Positions 51,097 to 59,188 of a stretch of 64,000 nucleotides of DNA are shown here, in pieces. Each line of letters opens with the position of its first letter. Within the stretch, counting starts at the first letter, position 1. A model generated the notes under the pieces. That model was not told the DNA's origin, searched no databases, and saw nothing but the letters and a program-made list of their open reading frames with translations. The DNA comes from Acidobacteriota bacterium (lineage in GTDB: Bacteria > Acidobacteriota > Vicinamibacteria > Marinacidobacterales > Marinacidobacteraceae), in the NCBI GenBank assembly GCA_022826825.1, contig JAJDUD010000021.1:20646-84645 (forward strand). The letters run 5' to 3'. The translations under genes and the position numbers were made by a program.

Positions 51097-52728
51097 ATGA
51101 CCCGCCGCTCACTCTTCGGACGCCCTCCCTCGCCGGCCCCGCCGGTCCCGCCGGTCCCGCCGCCGGCGACGGACCCGCGGATCGAGACGGCGGCCGCTGC
51201 GCGTCCGGGATCGGCCGCGTCCCCGTTCTCGATCCGGGAGATCAGCGCCCGCATCCGGGAGGTGCTCGAGGACGGCTTCCCGCGGAGTTTCTGGATCGAG
51301 GGCGAACTCTCCCAGGTGGGACGGCCGCAGAGCGGCCACCTCTACCTGTCCTTCCGCGAGGAACGGGTCGTCCTCGAGGCGGTGGCCTGGGCCAGCGACG
51401 CCCGGGGGTTCGCCTTCGTCCCCGAACCGGGGGACCGGATCCGCGCCTTCGGGCGGCTGCGCACCTATGACGGAAAGAGCGTCTACCAGTTCCAGGTCCA
51501 GCGCCTCGACAAGGCCGGGATCGGGGCGCTGCTGCAGGAACTCCAGGAACGGGAGGCGCGTCTCGAGCGCGAGGGTCTGTTCGACCCCGCGCGAAAGCGC
51601 GGTCTCCCCTTCCTCCCGCTCCGGATCGGGCTCCTGACCGCCGCCGGCAGCGACGCGTCGGTCGATTTCACGAAGACGGCCCTAGCGCGCTTCCCCGGCG
51701 TCCGGATCCGGGAACACCACGCCCCGGTCCAGGGACCCGGAGCGCCGGGGGCGCTGGCCGCCGGGATTCGGGCGCTGGGCCGCCAGGATCTCGACGTCAT
51801 CGTGGTGGCCCGGGGCGGCGGTTCGGTGGAGGACCTCCTTCCCTTCAGCGACGAGCTCGTGGTGCGCGCGGCCTCCGCCTGTCCGGTGCCGCTCGTGAGC
51901 GCGATCGGCCACGAGGCGAACCGGCCGCTGCTCGACCGGGCGGCGGACCTCCGCGCCAGCACGCCCTCGGCCGCCGCCCGCGACATCCTCCCCCTGCGGG
52001 AGGACCTGGTGCGGGAGATCGAGGCGCGCCGGGGCGCGTCGGCGACCACCGTGCGGCGCGCCCTCCGGGCGGCGGAAGGCCGGGTGGCCACGTTCCGGAC
52101 CCACCGGGCGACGACGGCGCTCCCCGCCTGGCTCGAAGCGGAACGCCGGGGCCGGCAGCGGGACCGTTCCACGGCGCTCGAGGCGGCCCGGGGCGCCGTC
52201 GGGAGCCGGGAGGTCCGCCTGCGCGCGATCCGGGAGCGGCTCGACCGGAACCAGCCGGCCCGGCGCCTCGCCGAACAGGTGACCCAGTTGGGCCGGCTTC
52301 GCGAGCGCCTGGTCCGCCTGCCCCTGCTCCGCGCCCCGGAGGCGCGGCTCGAAACGGCCCGGCGCCGGATCGCTCCCGAACCGCTCTCCCGGCTCGTCGA
52401 GGCGGAGCGCGCCGCCCTGGCCGGACGCCGCGCCCAGGCGGCCGCCGCCGTCCGGAGGTCGCTGGAGCGCCGCGCCTTCGTCGCCGAGACGGCGGGCCGG
52501 AAGCTCGGAGACCTCGACCCGCGGGTCGTCCTGCAGCGGGGCTACAGCCTGGCGCTCGATGCGGGGGGACGCGCGCTCGCCTCCAGCCGCGGCGTCCGGG
52601 TCGGGGACCGCCTGCGGCTGCTGCTCGGCGAGGGGGAACTCGGCGCCGCGGTCGAGGAGGTGCAGCCGCCGGCGGACGCGGCGGACCCGGCTCCCGCAGG
52701 GCGCAATTCCGGAGGAAACGAGTCATGA
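51097..52728 (+). CDS. xseA: Exodeoxyribonuclease VII large subunit
   Basis: A 543-residue catalytic subunit of exonuclease VII, which degrades single-stranded DNA. After a Pro-rich N-terminal extension (residues 1-40) comes the OB-fold (FPRSFWIEGELSQVGRPQSGHLYLSFRE), then the catalytic domain with RKRGLPFLPLRIGLLTAAGSDASVDF, DVIVVARGGGSVEDLLPFSDE and PLVSAIGHEANRPLLDRAADLRASTPSAAA. A long coiled-coil region precedes a C-terminal DPRVVLQRGYSLAL. It overlaps xseB as ATGA. GGGAGG lies just before the ATG. Confidence 0.95.
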   Translation: MTRRSLFGRPPSPAPPVPPVPPPATDPRIETAAAARPGSAASPFSIREISARIREVLEDGFPRSFWIEGELSQVGRPQSGHLYLSFREERVVLEAVAWASDARGFAFVPEPGDRIRAFGRLRTYDGKSVYQFQVQRLDKAGIGALLQELQEREARLEREGLFDPARKRGLPFLPLRIGLLTAAGSDASVDFTKTALARFPGVRIREHHAPVQGPGAPGALAAGIRALGRQDLDVIVVARGGGSVEDLLPFSDELVVRAASACPVPLVSAIGHEANRPLLDRAADLRASTPSAAARDILPLREDLVREIEARRGASATTVRRALRAAEGRVATFRTHRATTALPAWLEAERRGRQRDRSTALEAARGAVGSREVRLRAIRERLDRNQPARRLAEQVTQLGRLRERLVRLPLLRAPEARLETARRRIAPEPLSRLVEAERAALAGRRAQAAAAVRRSLERRAFVAETAGRKLGDLDPRVVLQRGYSLALDAGGRALASSRGVRVGDRLRLLLGEGELGAAVEEVQPPADAADPAPAGRNSGGNES

Positions 52729-53177
52729 GCGGATCCGGCGATCCCGCCCCGCCACCCGAGGCGACCTTCGAGTCGCTGGAAGCCGAACTGGAGCAGGTGA
52801 CCCGCCGGCTCGAGGACGCCTCCGTCCCGCTGGAAGCGCGCCTGAAGCTCCACGCCCGCGCGGCCTCCATGCACCGGCGGCTCGAAGCCACCCTGGAAGC
52901 GGCGCGGAAGGCCACCGCCGCAACCGGCGGGGACGCGGCCGCCGGGAGCCGGCCCGGCGGCGAGGACGCCGCCGAGCCCTACGAGACGGTGCGGGACCGC
53001 CTCGCCGCGGTCGTGAACGCGCTGGAGGCGGACGATCTCCCGCTGGCCCGGGTCATCGAGCTGCACCGGGAGGCGCAGCGCCTCGCGGCCCGCTGCGAGG
53101 CGATCCTCGACGGCGCCCAGGAGGTGAACGCCCGGGCCGCGGGCGGGGCGGACGCCGAACCGGATGCCCAAGCCTGA
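52725..53177 (+). CDS. xseB: Exodeoxyribonuclease VII small subunit with duplicated XseB domain
   Basis: A 150-residue protein, about twice the usual 70-80 of XseB. Two helical-hairpin repeats are seen: residues about 14-64 (FESLEAELEQVTRRLEDASVPLEARLKLHARAASMHRRLE) and about 85-135 (YETVRDRLAAVVNALEADDLPLARVIELHREAQRLAARCE). Each has the XseB layout of L..L..VV..LE...LPL...i.L...a..L...CE. A Gly/Ala linker joins them. In ExoVII several small subunits coat the coiled-coil of XseA, so a fused dimer is structurally plausible. ATG at 52725 overlaps xseA; ispA overlaps its 3' end by 14 bases. Confidence 0.88.
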   Translation: MSGSGDPAPPPEATFESLEAELEQVTRRLEDASVPLEARLKLHARAASMHRRLEATLEAARKATAATGGDAAAGSRPGGEDAAEPYETVRDRLAAVVNALEADDLPLARVIELHREAQRLAARCEAILDGAQEVNARAAGGADAEPDAQA

Positions 53178-54108
53178 GACCGCCCCTCCGGCGGCGCCGG
53201 ACGTGAACTTCGGCGCGTTCCTCTCCGGCTGCGCCCGGGAGGTGAACGCGTTCCTCGACCGGGCGCTCCCCCCCGCGGCCGGCCCGGCGGCGACGCTCGC
53301 GAGCGCCATGCGCTACGCGGTGCTCGGCGGGGGAAAGCGGATTCGGCCGGCCCTCGCGATGGCTTCGGCGGTCGCGGTCGGCGGCGAGCCCCGGGACGCC
53401 CTGCCGGCCGCCGCGGCGCTCGAGATGATCCACACCTACTCGCTCATCCACGACGATCTGCCGTGCATGGACGACGACAACCTGCGGCGGGGACAGCCGA
53501 CGGTGCACGTCCGCTACGGCGAGGCGGTCGCCGTGCTCGCGGGGGACGCGCTCCACACCCTGGCCTTCGAGACCATCGCCGGCAGCGAGGCGCCGGCGGA
53601 GGTGCGGCTCGGCTGCGTGGAGCGCCTCGCGGCGGCGGCCGGCCCCGCGGGCATGGTGGGCGGCCAGGTGCTGGACATGGAGGCCGAGACCCGGACTCCC
53701 GACGCCCGCGGTCTCGAGGCGATCCACCGCGGGAAGACCGGGGCGCTCATCGCGGCGTCGGCCGCGCTGGGCGCGCTCTCCGGAGGGGGCGGCGTCCGGC
53801 AGGCGGACGCCCTCGCCGCCTTCGGCCGGGAACTCGGACTCCTCTTCCAGATCGTGGACGACCTGCTCGACGAGGAGCAGACGAGCGCCCGGCTCGGCAA
53901 GTCCGCGGGCAAGGACCGCGCCGCGGGAAAGGCCACCTATCCCGCGATCCACGGGACCCGGGGCGCCCGCGCGGAGGCCTCCCGGCGGGCGGCGCGGGCC
54001 CGGGAACTCCTGGCCGCGGTGGGCAAGGAGCCCGGTCCCCCCGTAAATTCCGCCGGGATGGGTCTCCTGGACGCCCTCACCGGCCGCATCCTTCACCGCA
54101 GTTCCTGA
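53164..54108 (+). CDS. ispA: Polyprenyl synthetase (farnesyl/geranylgeranyl diphosphate synthase type)
   Basis: A 314-residue trans-isoprenyl diphosphate synthase. GGGKRIRPAL binds substrate; the first Asp-rich motif is DDLPCMDDD at 97-105 with four residues between the aspartates, as in bacterial FPP synthases; the second is DDLLDEE at 232-238. GMVGGQVLDM and HRGKTGALI are also diagnostic. It supplies FPP for undecaprenyl phosphate, quinones and other lipids. The xseA-xseB-ispA order is widespread in bacteria. Tyr92 lies five residues before the first Asp-rich motif, so product length (C15 versus C20) is not certain. Confidence 0.93.
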   Translation: MPKPETAPPAAPDVNFGAFLSGCAREVNAFLDRALPPAAGPAATLASAMRYAVLGGGKRIRPALAMASAVAVGGEPRDALPAAAALEMIHTYSLIHDDLPCMDDDNLRRGQPTVHVRYGEAVAVLAGDALHTLAFETIAGSEAPAEVRLGCVERLAAAAGPAGMVGGQVLDMEAETRTPDARGLEAIHRGKTGALIAASAALGALSGGGGVRQADALAAFGRELGLLFQIVDDLLDEEQTSARLGKSAGKDRAAGKATYPAIHGTRGARAEASRRAARARELLAAVGKEPGPPVNSAGMGLLDALTGRILHRSS

Positions 54109-55106
54109 TGCCCCGCAACGGCCCCGCGCGCAAGAACGCCCGCCCCCGCCGCGCCGCGGCCGCGTCGAACGCCCGGCGCTTCGTCCCTCCCGAAGGGGGC
54201 GGTTTCCGGGTCGGGATCGCGGCCAAGATCGCCGCGCCCGAGGCGCCGGCCACCACCCGCGGGCTGGCCGGCTGGCTCGAGAGCCGGGGCGCCATCGTCT
54301 GCCTCGAGGAGAAACTCGCCGAGGCCATCGACTGGAGCGGGGCCTCGGCGCCCTTCGAGGCGATCGGGCGCGACCGGGACCTCGTGCTCGTCCTCGGGGG
54401 CGACGGCACGCTGCTGTCGGTCGCCCGGGCGATGGGCGAACGGCAGGTCCCCATCTTCGGGGTGAACCTGGGGAGCCTCGGCTTCCTGACCAACGCTCCG
54501 CTGGACCAGCTCTATCCCGAACTCGAGAAGATCCTCGACGGCGAGGGGGTGGTGGACGAGCGGACCACGCTCCGGACGGCGCTCCTCCGCGACGGCGAGA
54601 CGCTGGTCGAGGAGATGTCGGTGAACGACGTGGTGATCACCGGGAGCTCCATCGCCCGGGTGATCGAGGTGCGGATCACCACCGCGCACGGCTTCGTCGC
54701 GACGGTGCTGGGCGACGGGGTCATCGTCGCCACGCCCACCGGGTCCACCGCCTACAACGTCGGCGCCGGCGGCCCCGTGGTCCACCCCGCGGTCGAGGCG
54801 ATCGTCCTTGCCCCCATCGTGCCGCTGACGCTGACCCAGCGGCCGGTCGTCTTCCCGGACACCGAGGACCTGACCCTGACGCTCCGGGGGCGCCGCCGCC
54901 AGGTGCACGTGACCTTCGACGGCCAGGCGAGCCATCCGCTGCTTCCCGGGGACGTGCTGAAGGTCCGGAAGTCGGACATCCGGGTCCAGCTCCTCAGCCT
55001 TCCGGAGACGAACTACTTCCGGGTGCTGCGCAAGAAGCTGCTCTGGAGCGCCCTGCCCCCCAAACGGGCGCGGGCGACGGTCCCCGAGCCGCCCAATCCG
55101 ACCTGA
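54108..55106 (+). CDS. nadK: NAD kinase
   Basis: A 332-residue enzyme making NADP from NAD with ATP or polyphosphate. GGDGT at 97-101 in LVLVLGGDGTLLSVAR, GVNLGSLGFLT, EEMSVNDVVI and ATPTGSTAYNVGAGGPVVHP are the defining motifs. The N-terminal 30 residues are basic and low-complexity. ATG at 54108 shares a base with the ispA stop (TGATG). Last gene of the CarD-like to nadK block, followed by a family A element. Confidence 0.95.
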   Translation: MPRNGPARKNARPRRAAAASNARRFVPPEGGGFRVGIAAKIAAPEAPATTRGLAGWLESRGAIVCLEEKLAEAIDWSGASAPFEAIGRDRDLVLVLGGDGTLLSVARAMGERQVPIFGVNLGSLGFLTNAPLDQLYPELEKILDGEGVVDERTTLRTALLRDGETLVEEMSVNDVVITGSSIARVIEVRITTAHGFVATVLGDGVIVATPTGSTAYNVGAGGPVVHPAVEAIVLAPIVPLTLTQRPVVFPDTEDLTLTLRGRRRQVHVTFDGQASHPLLPGDVLKVRKSDIRVQLLSLPETNYFRVLRKKLLWSALPPKRARATVPEPPNPT

Positions 55107-55117
55107 CGTTCCCGGGA

Positions 55118-55335
55118 GGAGCGCCGGTCTTCAGACCGGCATCGCGGCCGCAGGCCGCGAAACTCCCCCGATCAGTGTGCCCGGGGAGTCGCGCCGGAAG
55201 CGGAATGGCGCTGCGCCGTCCCTGTTTGTCGGCAGCGCTATCCGGCAAAATCGATCAGGGAGTTTCGCCCGCTGCGCGGGCGATGCCGGCGTGAACGCCG
55301 GCGCTCCTGGCGCTCCTGGCGCTCCTGGCGCTCCC
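55118..55335. repeat. Family A element with compensated hairpin and 9-bp tandem repeats
   Basis: The left half at 55118-55167 has GCCGGTCTTCAGACCGGC. The right half at 55258-55307 has GCCGGCGTGAACGCCGGC, with changes on both sides of the stem that keep pairing. The right end then runs into four tandem copies of GGCGCTCC(T/C) (55300-55335), stopping three bases before the BON gene's stop codon. The interior differs from the copies at 7942 and 46934. The element lies between convergent genes. Confidence 0.72.
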
Positions 55336-55337
55336 GG

Positions 55338-56387
55338 TCAGTGTTGGAGGCGGTTGATGACCCGGAAGACGCCCGGCGTGCTGCGGGCGATGGACTCCAG
55401 GATCCGCGATTCGATGGGGCTCCGGACCACCCCGGTGAGGGCCACCACGCCCCGCGACACCACGATGTGGATGGGAGGGTTGATCTGGTTGGCGCGGTCC
55501 GAGAAGCGCGGGTCCCGGTAGATCCGGTAGAAGAGCGCCCGGCGGAGGTCCTGGTCGTTGGGCGAGAGCGGCAGGACCTCGATCTGGTTGTCCACGCGCT
55601 TCACGCCGAAGACCCGGGCGACCCGCTTCTCGATCTCCGTCTTCTTGAAGGGCTCGGTGACCGCCCCCCGGAGGATGATCACGTAGGGCTCGTCCATGCC
55701 GAAGTTGATGTCGTCGAAGACCGAGTAGTAGGAGTAACGGAGCACGGCGCTGCGGATCCCGTCGACGAGGTCCTCCATGCTCTCCGGCTCCGCGACCTCG
55801 AGGTCCGGATCCACCGCGACGACTCCCTCGACCTTCTCGGCGCGTTCCACGAGGTCGCGCCACTCCCAGGCGCTGACGACCTGACCGGTCAGCCGGACGA
55901 CGCCGTCCTTCACGGTGACCCGGGGATCGTTCCCCTCGAGGTCCGCCCGCTCGATCTCCCGGGCCACGTCGGCGCGCACCGCGTCGTCCGGGCGGGTCGC
56001 CACTCCCCTGGGGCGCGGCGGCGGCGCGGCTGCTGCGTCGTCCGCGGGGACGCCGGCGGATTCCGGATCGCCGGGGTCCTCCGCCGGGTCCGCGAGGTCC
56101 TCGGGTTCGAGGACCGTGATGTCGGTTTCCACGGCGGTGACGCCGTCCACGAAGAGGGCGATCTCGACCACCCGCGACTGGGTGGTCTCGTTCAGCACCT
56201 CGCCGGAGAGGACCGCCACGCCGTCGCGCACGTCCACCTCGAAGAGCCCGATCGGCAGGTTGGCCTCCTCGATCGCGGCCACGATCTCGTCTCTGAGGAG
56301 CGTGTCGGAGCGCGGCTGGCCGGCGAGGGGAACCGCCAGCACAACGGAAAGGACGATCGAAACGAGGAGGGTCATGAACTTCTGCAT
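55338..56387 (-). CDS. Exported protein with four BON-like repeats
   Basis: A 349-residue periplasmic or outer-membrane-associated protein. Signal peptide LLVSIVLSVVLAVPLAGQ. BON-like repeats at about 28-94, 134-198, 208-272 and 278-348, each with the D-G-V-V-x-L-x-G pattern (RDGVAVLSGEV, KDGVVRLTGQV, YVIILRGAV, SRGVVALTGVV). An Asp/Pro-rich linker lies at about 97-135. BON domains bind phospholipid or peptidoglycan-associated ligands and help envelope integrity. The ATG at 56387 was chosen because it gives a clean signal peptide; an upstream ATG at 56450 adds 21 unrelated residues. Confidence 0.83.
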   Translation of the reverse strand: MQKFMTLLVSIVLSVVLAVPLAGQPRSDTLLRDEIVAAIEEANLPIGLFEVDVRDGVAVLSGEVLNETTQSRVVEIALFVDGVTAVETDITVLEPEDLADPAEDPGDPESAGVPADDAAAAPPPRPRGVATRPDDAVRADVAREIERADLEGNDPRVTVKDGVVRLTGQVVSAWEWRDLVERAEKVEGVVAVDPDLEVAEPESMEDLVDGIRSAVLRYSYYSVFDDINFGMDEPYVIILRGAVTEPFKKTEIEKRVARVFGVKRVDNQIEVLPLSPNDQDLRRALFYRIYRDPRFSDRANQINPPIHIVVSRGVVALTGVVRSPIESRILESIARSTPGVFRVINRLQH

Positions 56388-56456
56388 TGGATTGTGGCCT
56401 GTTACCACCAAAATGCAACCGCTATGCCGCGAGGAGCGCAGGAGCGCCACTCTTCA

Positions 56457-56765
56457 CCAGTTGCTGTGCAAATGCAGCCCGACGGGTCGGTCAACCGCCG
56501 TGATGGCGCCGCCGGCCTGGAACGCCGACCTCCGGTCGGCACCCGGCCCGGAGGGCCGCAACCACGTACCGCCCCGGGACCGGATGGCGCGGGCAGCCCG
56601 CGAAACTCCCCCGGCCCGGCGTGCTCGTGGCCTGGATCCGAGCGGGGGGCGTAGCGCCATCCCCGTGGCGCGGTGCGCCATGCGGCGGAACAACGGAGGG
56701 AGTTTCGCCCGCTACGCGGGCGATGCCGGTGTGAACACCGGCGCTCCTGGCGCTCCTTGCTCCTG
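56457..56765. repeat. Composite repeat cluster: families C, B and A
   Basis: Inverse family C motif at 56457-56476; family B unit at 56513-56560 (GGCCTGGAACGCCGACC, CCGGTCGG, GGCCCGGAGGGCC); a family A remnant ending GCGAAACTCCC at about 56595-56613; and a right family A half at 56698-56747 with the compensated hairpin GCCGGTGTGAACACCGGC. Degenerate GCGCTCCT repeats follow up to the dut stop codon. They fill the 392-bp gap 56388-56779, where I see no gene. Confidence 0.7.
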
Positions 56766-56779
56766 CGCTCCTGGCGCGC

Positions 56780-57289
56780 CTACTCGTCCTGGTAGGCGCC
56801 GGCGTACGTCCGCTCGGCGGGGGCGGCGAGCTGGAAGAAGACGAGCTGGAGGATGCGGGCGCCGGCGACGAGGTGGAGCCCGTCGGGGTGGTGGACGGTG
56901 AGGAGGGAGCCGCTGCGGCCGCGGTAGCCCGAGTCCCAGAGCGCGGTGCCGATCGCCGCGCCGCTGCGGAGCAGGGAGGACCGGGTGCGGCCGATGGCGA
57001 ACACGTCCGGCGGGATGTTGACGACCTCGTTGTAGCGGACCCACCAGGGGCCGGCGGCGAGCCGGTAGACGCCGTCCGGGTCGGGGGCGAGCGGCTCGGG
57101 CGACGGGATGCGGCGGCTGGAGTTGTCAAAGTCCACCCGGCCCGGGCCGGGGCCGAACCGGCTCACCTCGGCGAGGGTGAGGTCCACCCCGTTCATCTGG
57201 ATCTGCGTCTCCGGGTCCACGAGGCCCGTGAGAAGCGGCGGGTCGTCCCGGAGCCGGCGCCGGAGGGCGGCGCCCGCGATCAGTTCCAC
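56780..57289 (-). CDS. dut: Archaeal-type dUTP nucleotidohydrolase (Dcd/Dut superfamily)
   Basis: A 169-residue protein of the dCTP deaminase/dUTPase superfamily, converting dUTP to dUMP by inference. Seen are GPGRVDFDNSSRRIP, VRYNEVVNIPPDVFAIGRTRSSLLRSGAAIGTALWDSGYRGRSGSLLTVHHP and RILQLVFFQL. The RSSLLRxGA...WDxGYxGR block is characteristic of the archaeal-type dUTPase branch. The Glu that dCTP deaminases need (in TLEISN of its neighbour) is Leu here (SLLTV), arguing against deamination. GTG at 57289 starts one base after the dcd stop, so the two enzymes form a dCTP to dUTP to dUMP route. Confidence 0.78.
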   Translation of the reverse strand: MELIAGAALRRRLRDDPPLLTGLVDPETQIQMNGVDLTLAEVSRFGPGPGRVDFDNSSRRIPSPEPLAPDPDGVYRLAAGPWWVRYNEVVNIPPDVFAIGRTRSSLLRSGAAIGTALWDSGYRGRSGSLLTVHHPDGLHLVAGARILQLVFFQLAAPAERTYAGAYQDE

Positions 57290-57290
57290 G

Positions 57291-57869
57291 TCAGGCTTCG
57301 GAGGGCCGCCCGAGGATCGAGGGCAGGGTGATGTGCTCCTGGCCCTGGTACTTCCCCTTCTTGTCCCGGTAGCTGACCTCGCAGTCCTCGTCGCTCTCGA
57401 AGAACAGCACCTGGGCGATCCCCTCGCCCGCGTAGATGCGGCAGGGGAGCGGGGTGGTGTTCGAGATCTCGAGCGTCGCGTTCCCCTCCCACTCGGCGTC
57501 GAACCCGGTCACGTTGATGATGATCCCGCAGCGGGCGTAGGTGGACTTGCCGATGCAGATGCCGTAGACGTTGCGGGGCATCCGGAAGTTCTCGACCGTG
57601 TTCGAGAGCGCGAAGGAGTTGGGCGGGATGACGCAGACCTCGCCCTTGTAGTCCACGAAGCTCTTCTCGTCGAAGTTCTTCGGGTCCACGATCGCCGTGT
57701 GGACGTTCGTGAAGATCTTGAACTCGTCCGAGACCCGGATGTCGTAGCCGTACGCGGAGAGTCCGTAGGAGATGACCCCCTGCCCCACCTGGTGGTCCAC
57801 GAAGGGATCGATGAGCCGGTGCTCGCGCGCCATCCGGCGGATCCAGCGGTCCGGTTTGATGCTCGGCAG
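57291..57869 (-). CDS. dcd: dCTP deaminase, probable CTG start
   Basis: A 192-residue enzyme deaminating dCTP to dUTP. Motifs: [72 protein letters not shown] with the catalytic Glu, and [10 protein letters not shown]. An ATG at 57833 would remove the conserved [11 protein letters not shown] segment. In-frame codons back to the ndk stop contain no ATG, GTG or TTG, but CTG at 57869 lies 8 nt after GAGGG and restores the family N terminus (L-P-S-I-K-P-D-R-W). I therefore call CTG as the start. It is the penultimate gene of the TCA-nucleotide operon. Confidence 0.85.
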   Translation of the reverse strand: MPSIKPDRWIRRMAREHRLIDPFVDHQVGQGVISYGLSAYGYDIRVSDEFKIFTNVHTAIVDPKNFDEKSFVDYKGEVCVIPPNSFALSNTVENFRMPRNVYGICIGKSTYARCGIIINVTGFDAEWEGNATLEISNTTPLPCRIYAGEGIAQVLFFESDEDCEVSYRDKKGKYQGQEHITLPSILGRPSEA

Positions 57870-57893
57870 TTTCGGTTCCCTCGGGCGGCGGGC

Positions 57894-58304
57894 TCAGCCC
57901 AGGTCGATGCCCGGGAAAAAGTACCCGAGTTCGAACGCGGCCGTCTCCGGCGCGTCGGAGCCGTGGATCGCGTTCCGCTCGATCGAGGAGGCGAAGCGCG
58001 CCCGGATGGTGCCGGGCGCCGCCTCCGCCGGGTTCGTGGCCCCCATCAGGCGCCGCAGCTCGGCGATCGCGTCGTCGCGCTCGAGGGCGGCCACCACCGC
58101 GGGGCCGGAGGACATGAAGTCGGTGAGGCTCCCGAAGAACGGCCGCTCGCGGTGGACGGCGTAAAAGCCCTCCGCCCCGGCCTTGGTGAGCCGGACGAGG
58201 CGCATCGCCACCAGCCGGAAGCCGGCGGCCTCGAGCGCCTGGAGGATGGCGCCGGTGTTCCCGGCCGCCACCGCGTCGGGCTTCACGATCGTGAGCGTTC
58301 GCAT
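57894..58304 (-). CDS. ndk: Nucleoside diphosphate kinase
   Basis: A 136-residue enzyme exchanging gamma phosphates among (d)NTPs. MRTLTIVKPDAV start, HRERPFFGSLTDFMSSGPAVVAAL, RLMGATNPAEAAPGTIRARFA and the active-site His114 in NAIHGSD are all present. It sits 11 bases after sucD; the sucCD-ndk link is widespread, since NDK can use GTP or ATP formed by succinyl-CoA synthetase. Confidence 0.97.
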   Translation of the reverse strand: MRTLTIVKPDAVAAGNTGAILQALEAAGFRLVAMRLVRLTKAGAEGFYAVHRERPFFGSLTDFMSSGPAVVAALERDDAIAELRRLMGATNPAEAAPGTIRARFASSIERNAIHGSDAPETAAFELGYFFPGIDLG

Positions 58305-58315
58305 TTCGGGTCCTC

Positions 58316-59188
58316 TCAGGCGTTCAGCCGCGCTTCCATCGCCGCGCCCATCTCCGCCGGGCTCTCCACGACCGTGCAGCCGGCCGAACGGAGCGCCTCC
58401 ATCTTGCCCGCGGCGGTCCCCTGGCCGCCCATCACGATGGCGCCGGCGTGCCCCATCCGCCGTCCCGGAGGGGCGGTCTGGCCGGCGATGAAGCTGACCA
58501 CCGGCTTGTCCATCTCCCGGCGGATGAAGTCCGCGGCCTCTTCCTCGGCGCCGCCGCCGATCTCGCCGATCAGGATCACCGCCTCGGTGTCGTCGTCGGC
58601 CGCGAAGAGTTCGAGCACGTCCACGAACTGCGTCCCGATCACCGGGTCGCCGCCGATCCCCACGCAGGTGCTCTGGCCGATGCCGCGCTGGCTGAGCTGG
58701 TGGACCGCCTCGTAGGTCAGCGTGCCGCTCCGGGAGACGACCCCGACGTGGCCTTCCTTGTGGATGAACCCCGGCATGATGCCGACCTTGGCCTTGCCCG
58801 GAGAGATCACGCCGGGACAGTTCGGGCCCAGGATCCGCGTCCCGCCCGGCGGGACCGTCCGCATCACCCGGACCATGTCCCGGGTCGGCACGCCCTCGGT
58901 GATGCTCACCACGAGGTCGAGCCCCGCGTCCACCGCCTCCGCGTAGGCGTCCGCGCAGAAGGCCGGGGGCACCAGGACGAACCCGACGTTCGCCCCCGTC
59001 GTCTCCACCGCCTCGGCCACCGTGTCGAACACCGGGACGCCGACCGCGGTCTGGCCCCCCTTACCCGGCACCACGCCGGCGACCAGGTTCGTGCCGTAGT
59101 CGCGGCAGGCCTCGGCGTGGAAGGCGCCCTCCCGTCCGGTGATGCCCTGGACGACCAGGCGGGTCTCGTTTCCGACCAGGACGCTCAT
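58316..59188 (-). CDS. sucD: Succinyl-CoA synthetase alpha subunit
   Basis: A 290-residue ADP/GDP-forming ligase alpha subunit. [34 protein letters not shown] (CoA-binding), [62 protein letters not shown], and the phospho-His loop [17 protein letters not shown] are present. ATG at 59188 overlaps the sucC stop as ATGA. Confidence 0.97.
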   Translation of the reverse strand: MSVLVGNETRLVVQGITGREGAFHAEACRDYGTNLVAGVVPGKGGQTAVGVPVFDTVAEAVETTGANVGFVLVPPAFCADAYAEAVDAGLDLVVSITEGVPTRDMVRVMRTVPPGGTRILGPNCPGVISPGKAKVGIMPGFIHKEGHVGVVSRSGTLTYEAVHQLSQRGIGQSTCVGIGGDPVIGTQFVDVLELFAADDDTEAVILIGEIGGGAEEEAADFIRREMDKPVVSFIAGQTAPPGRRMGHAGAIVMGGQGTAAGKMEALRSAGCTVVESPAEMGAAMEARLNA

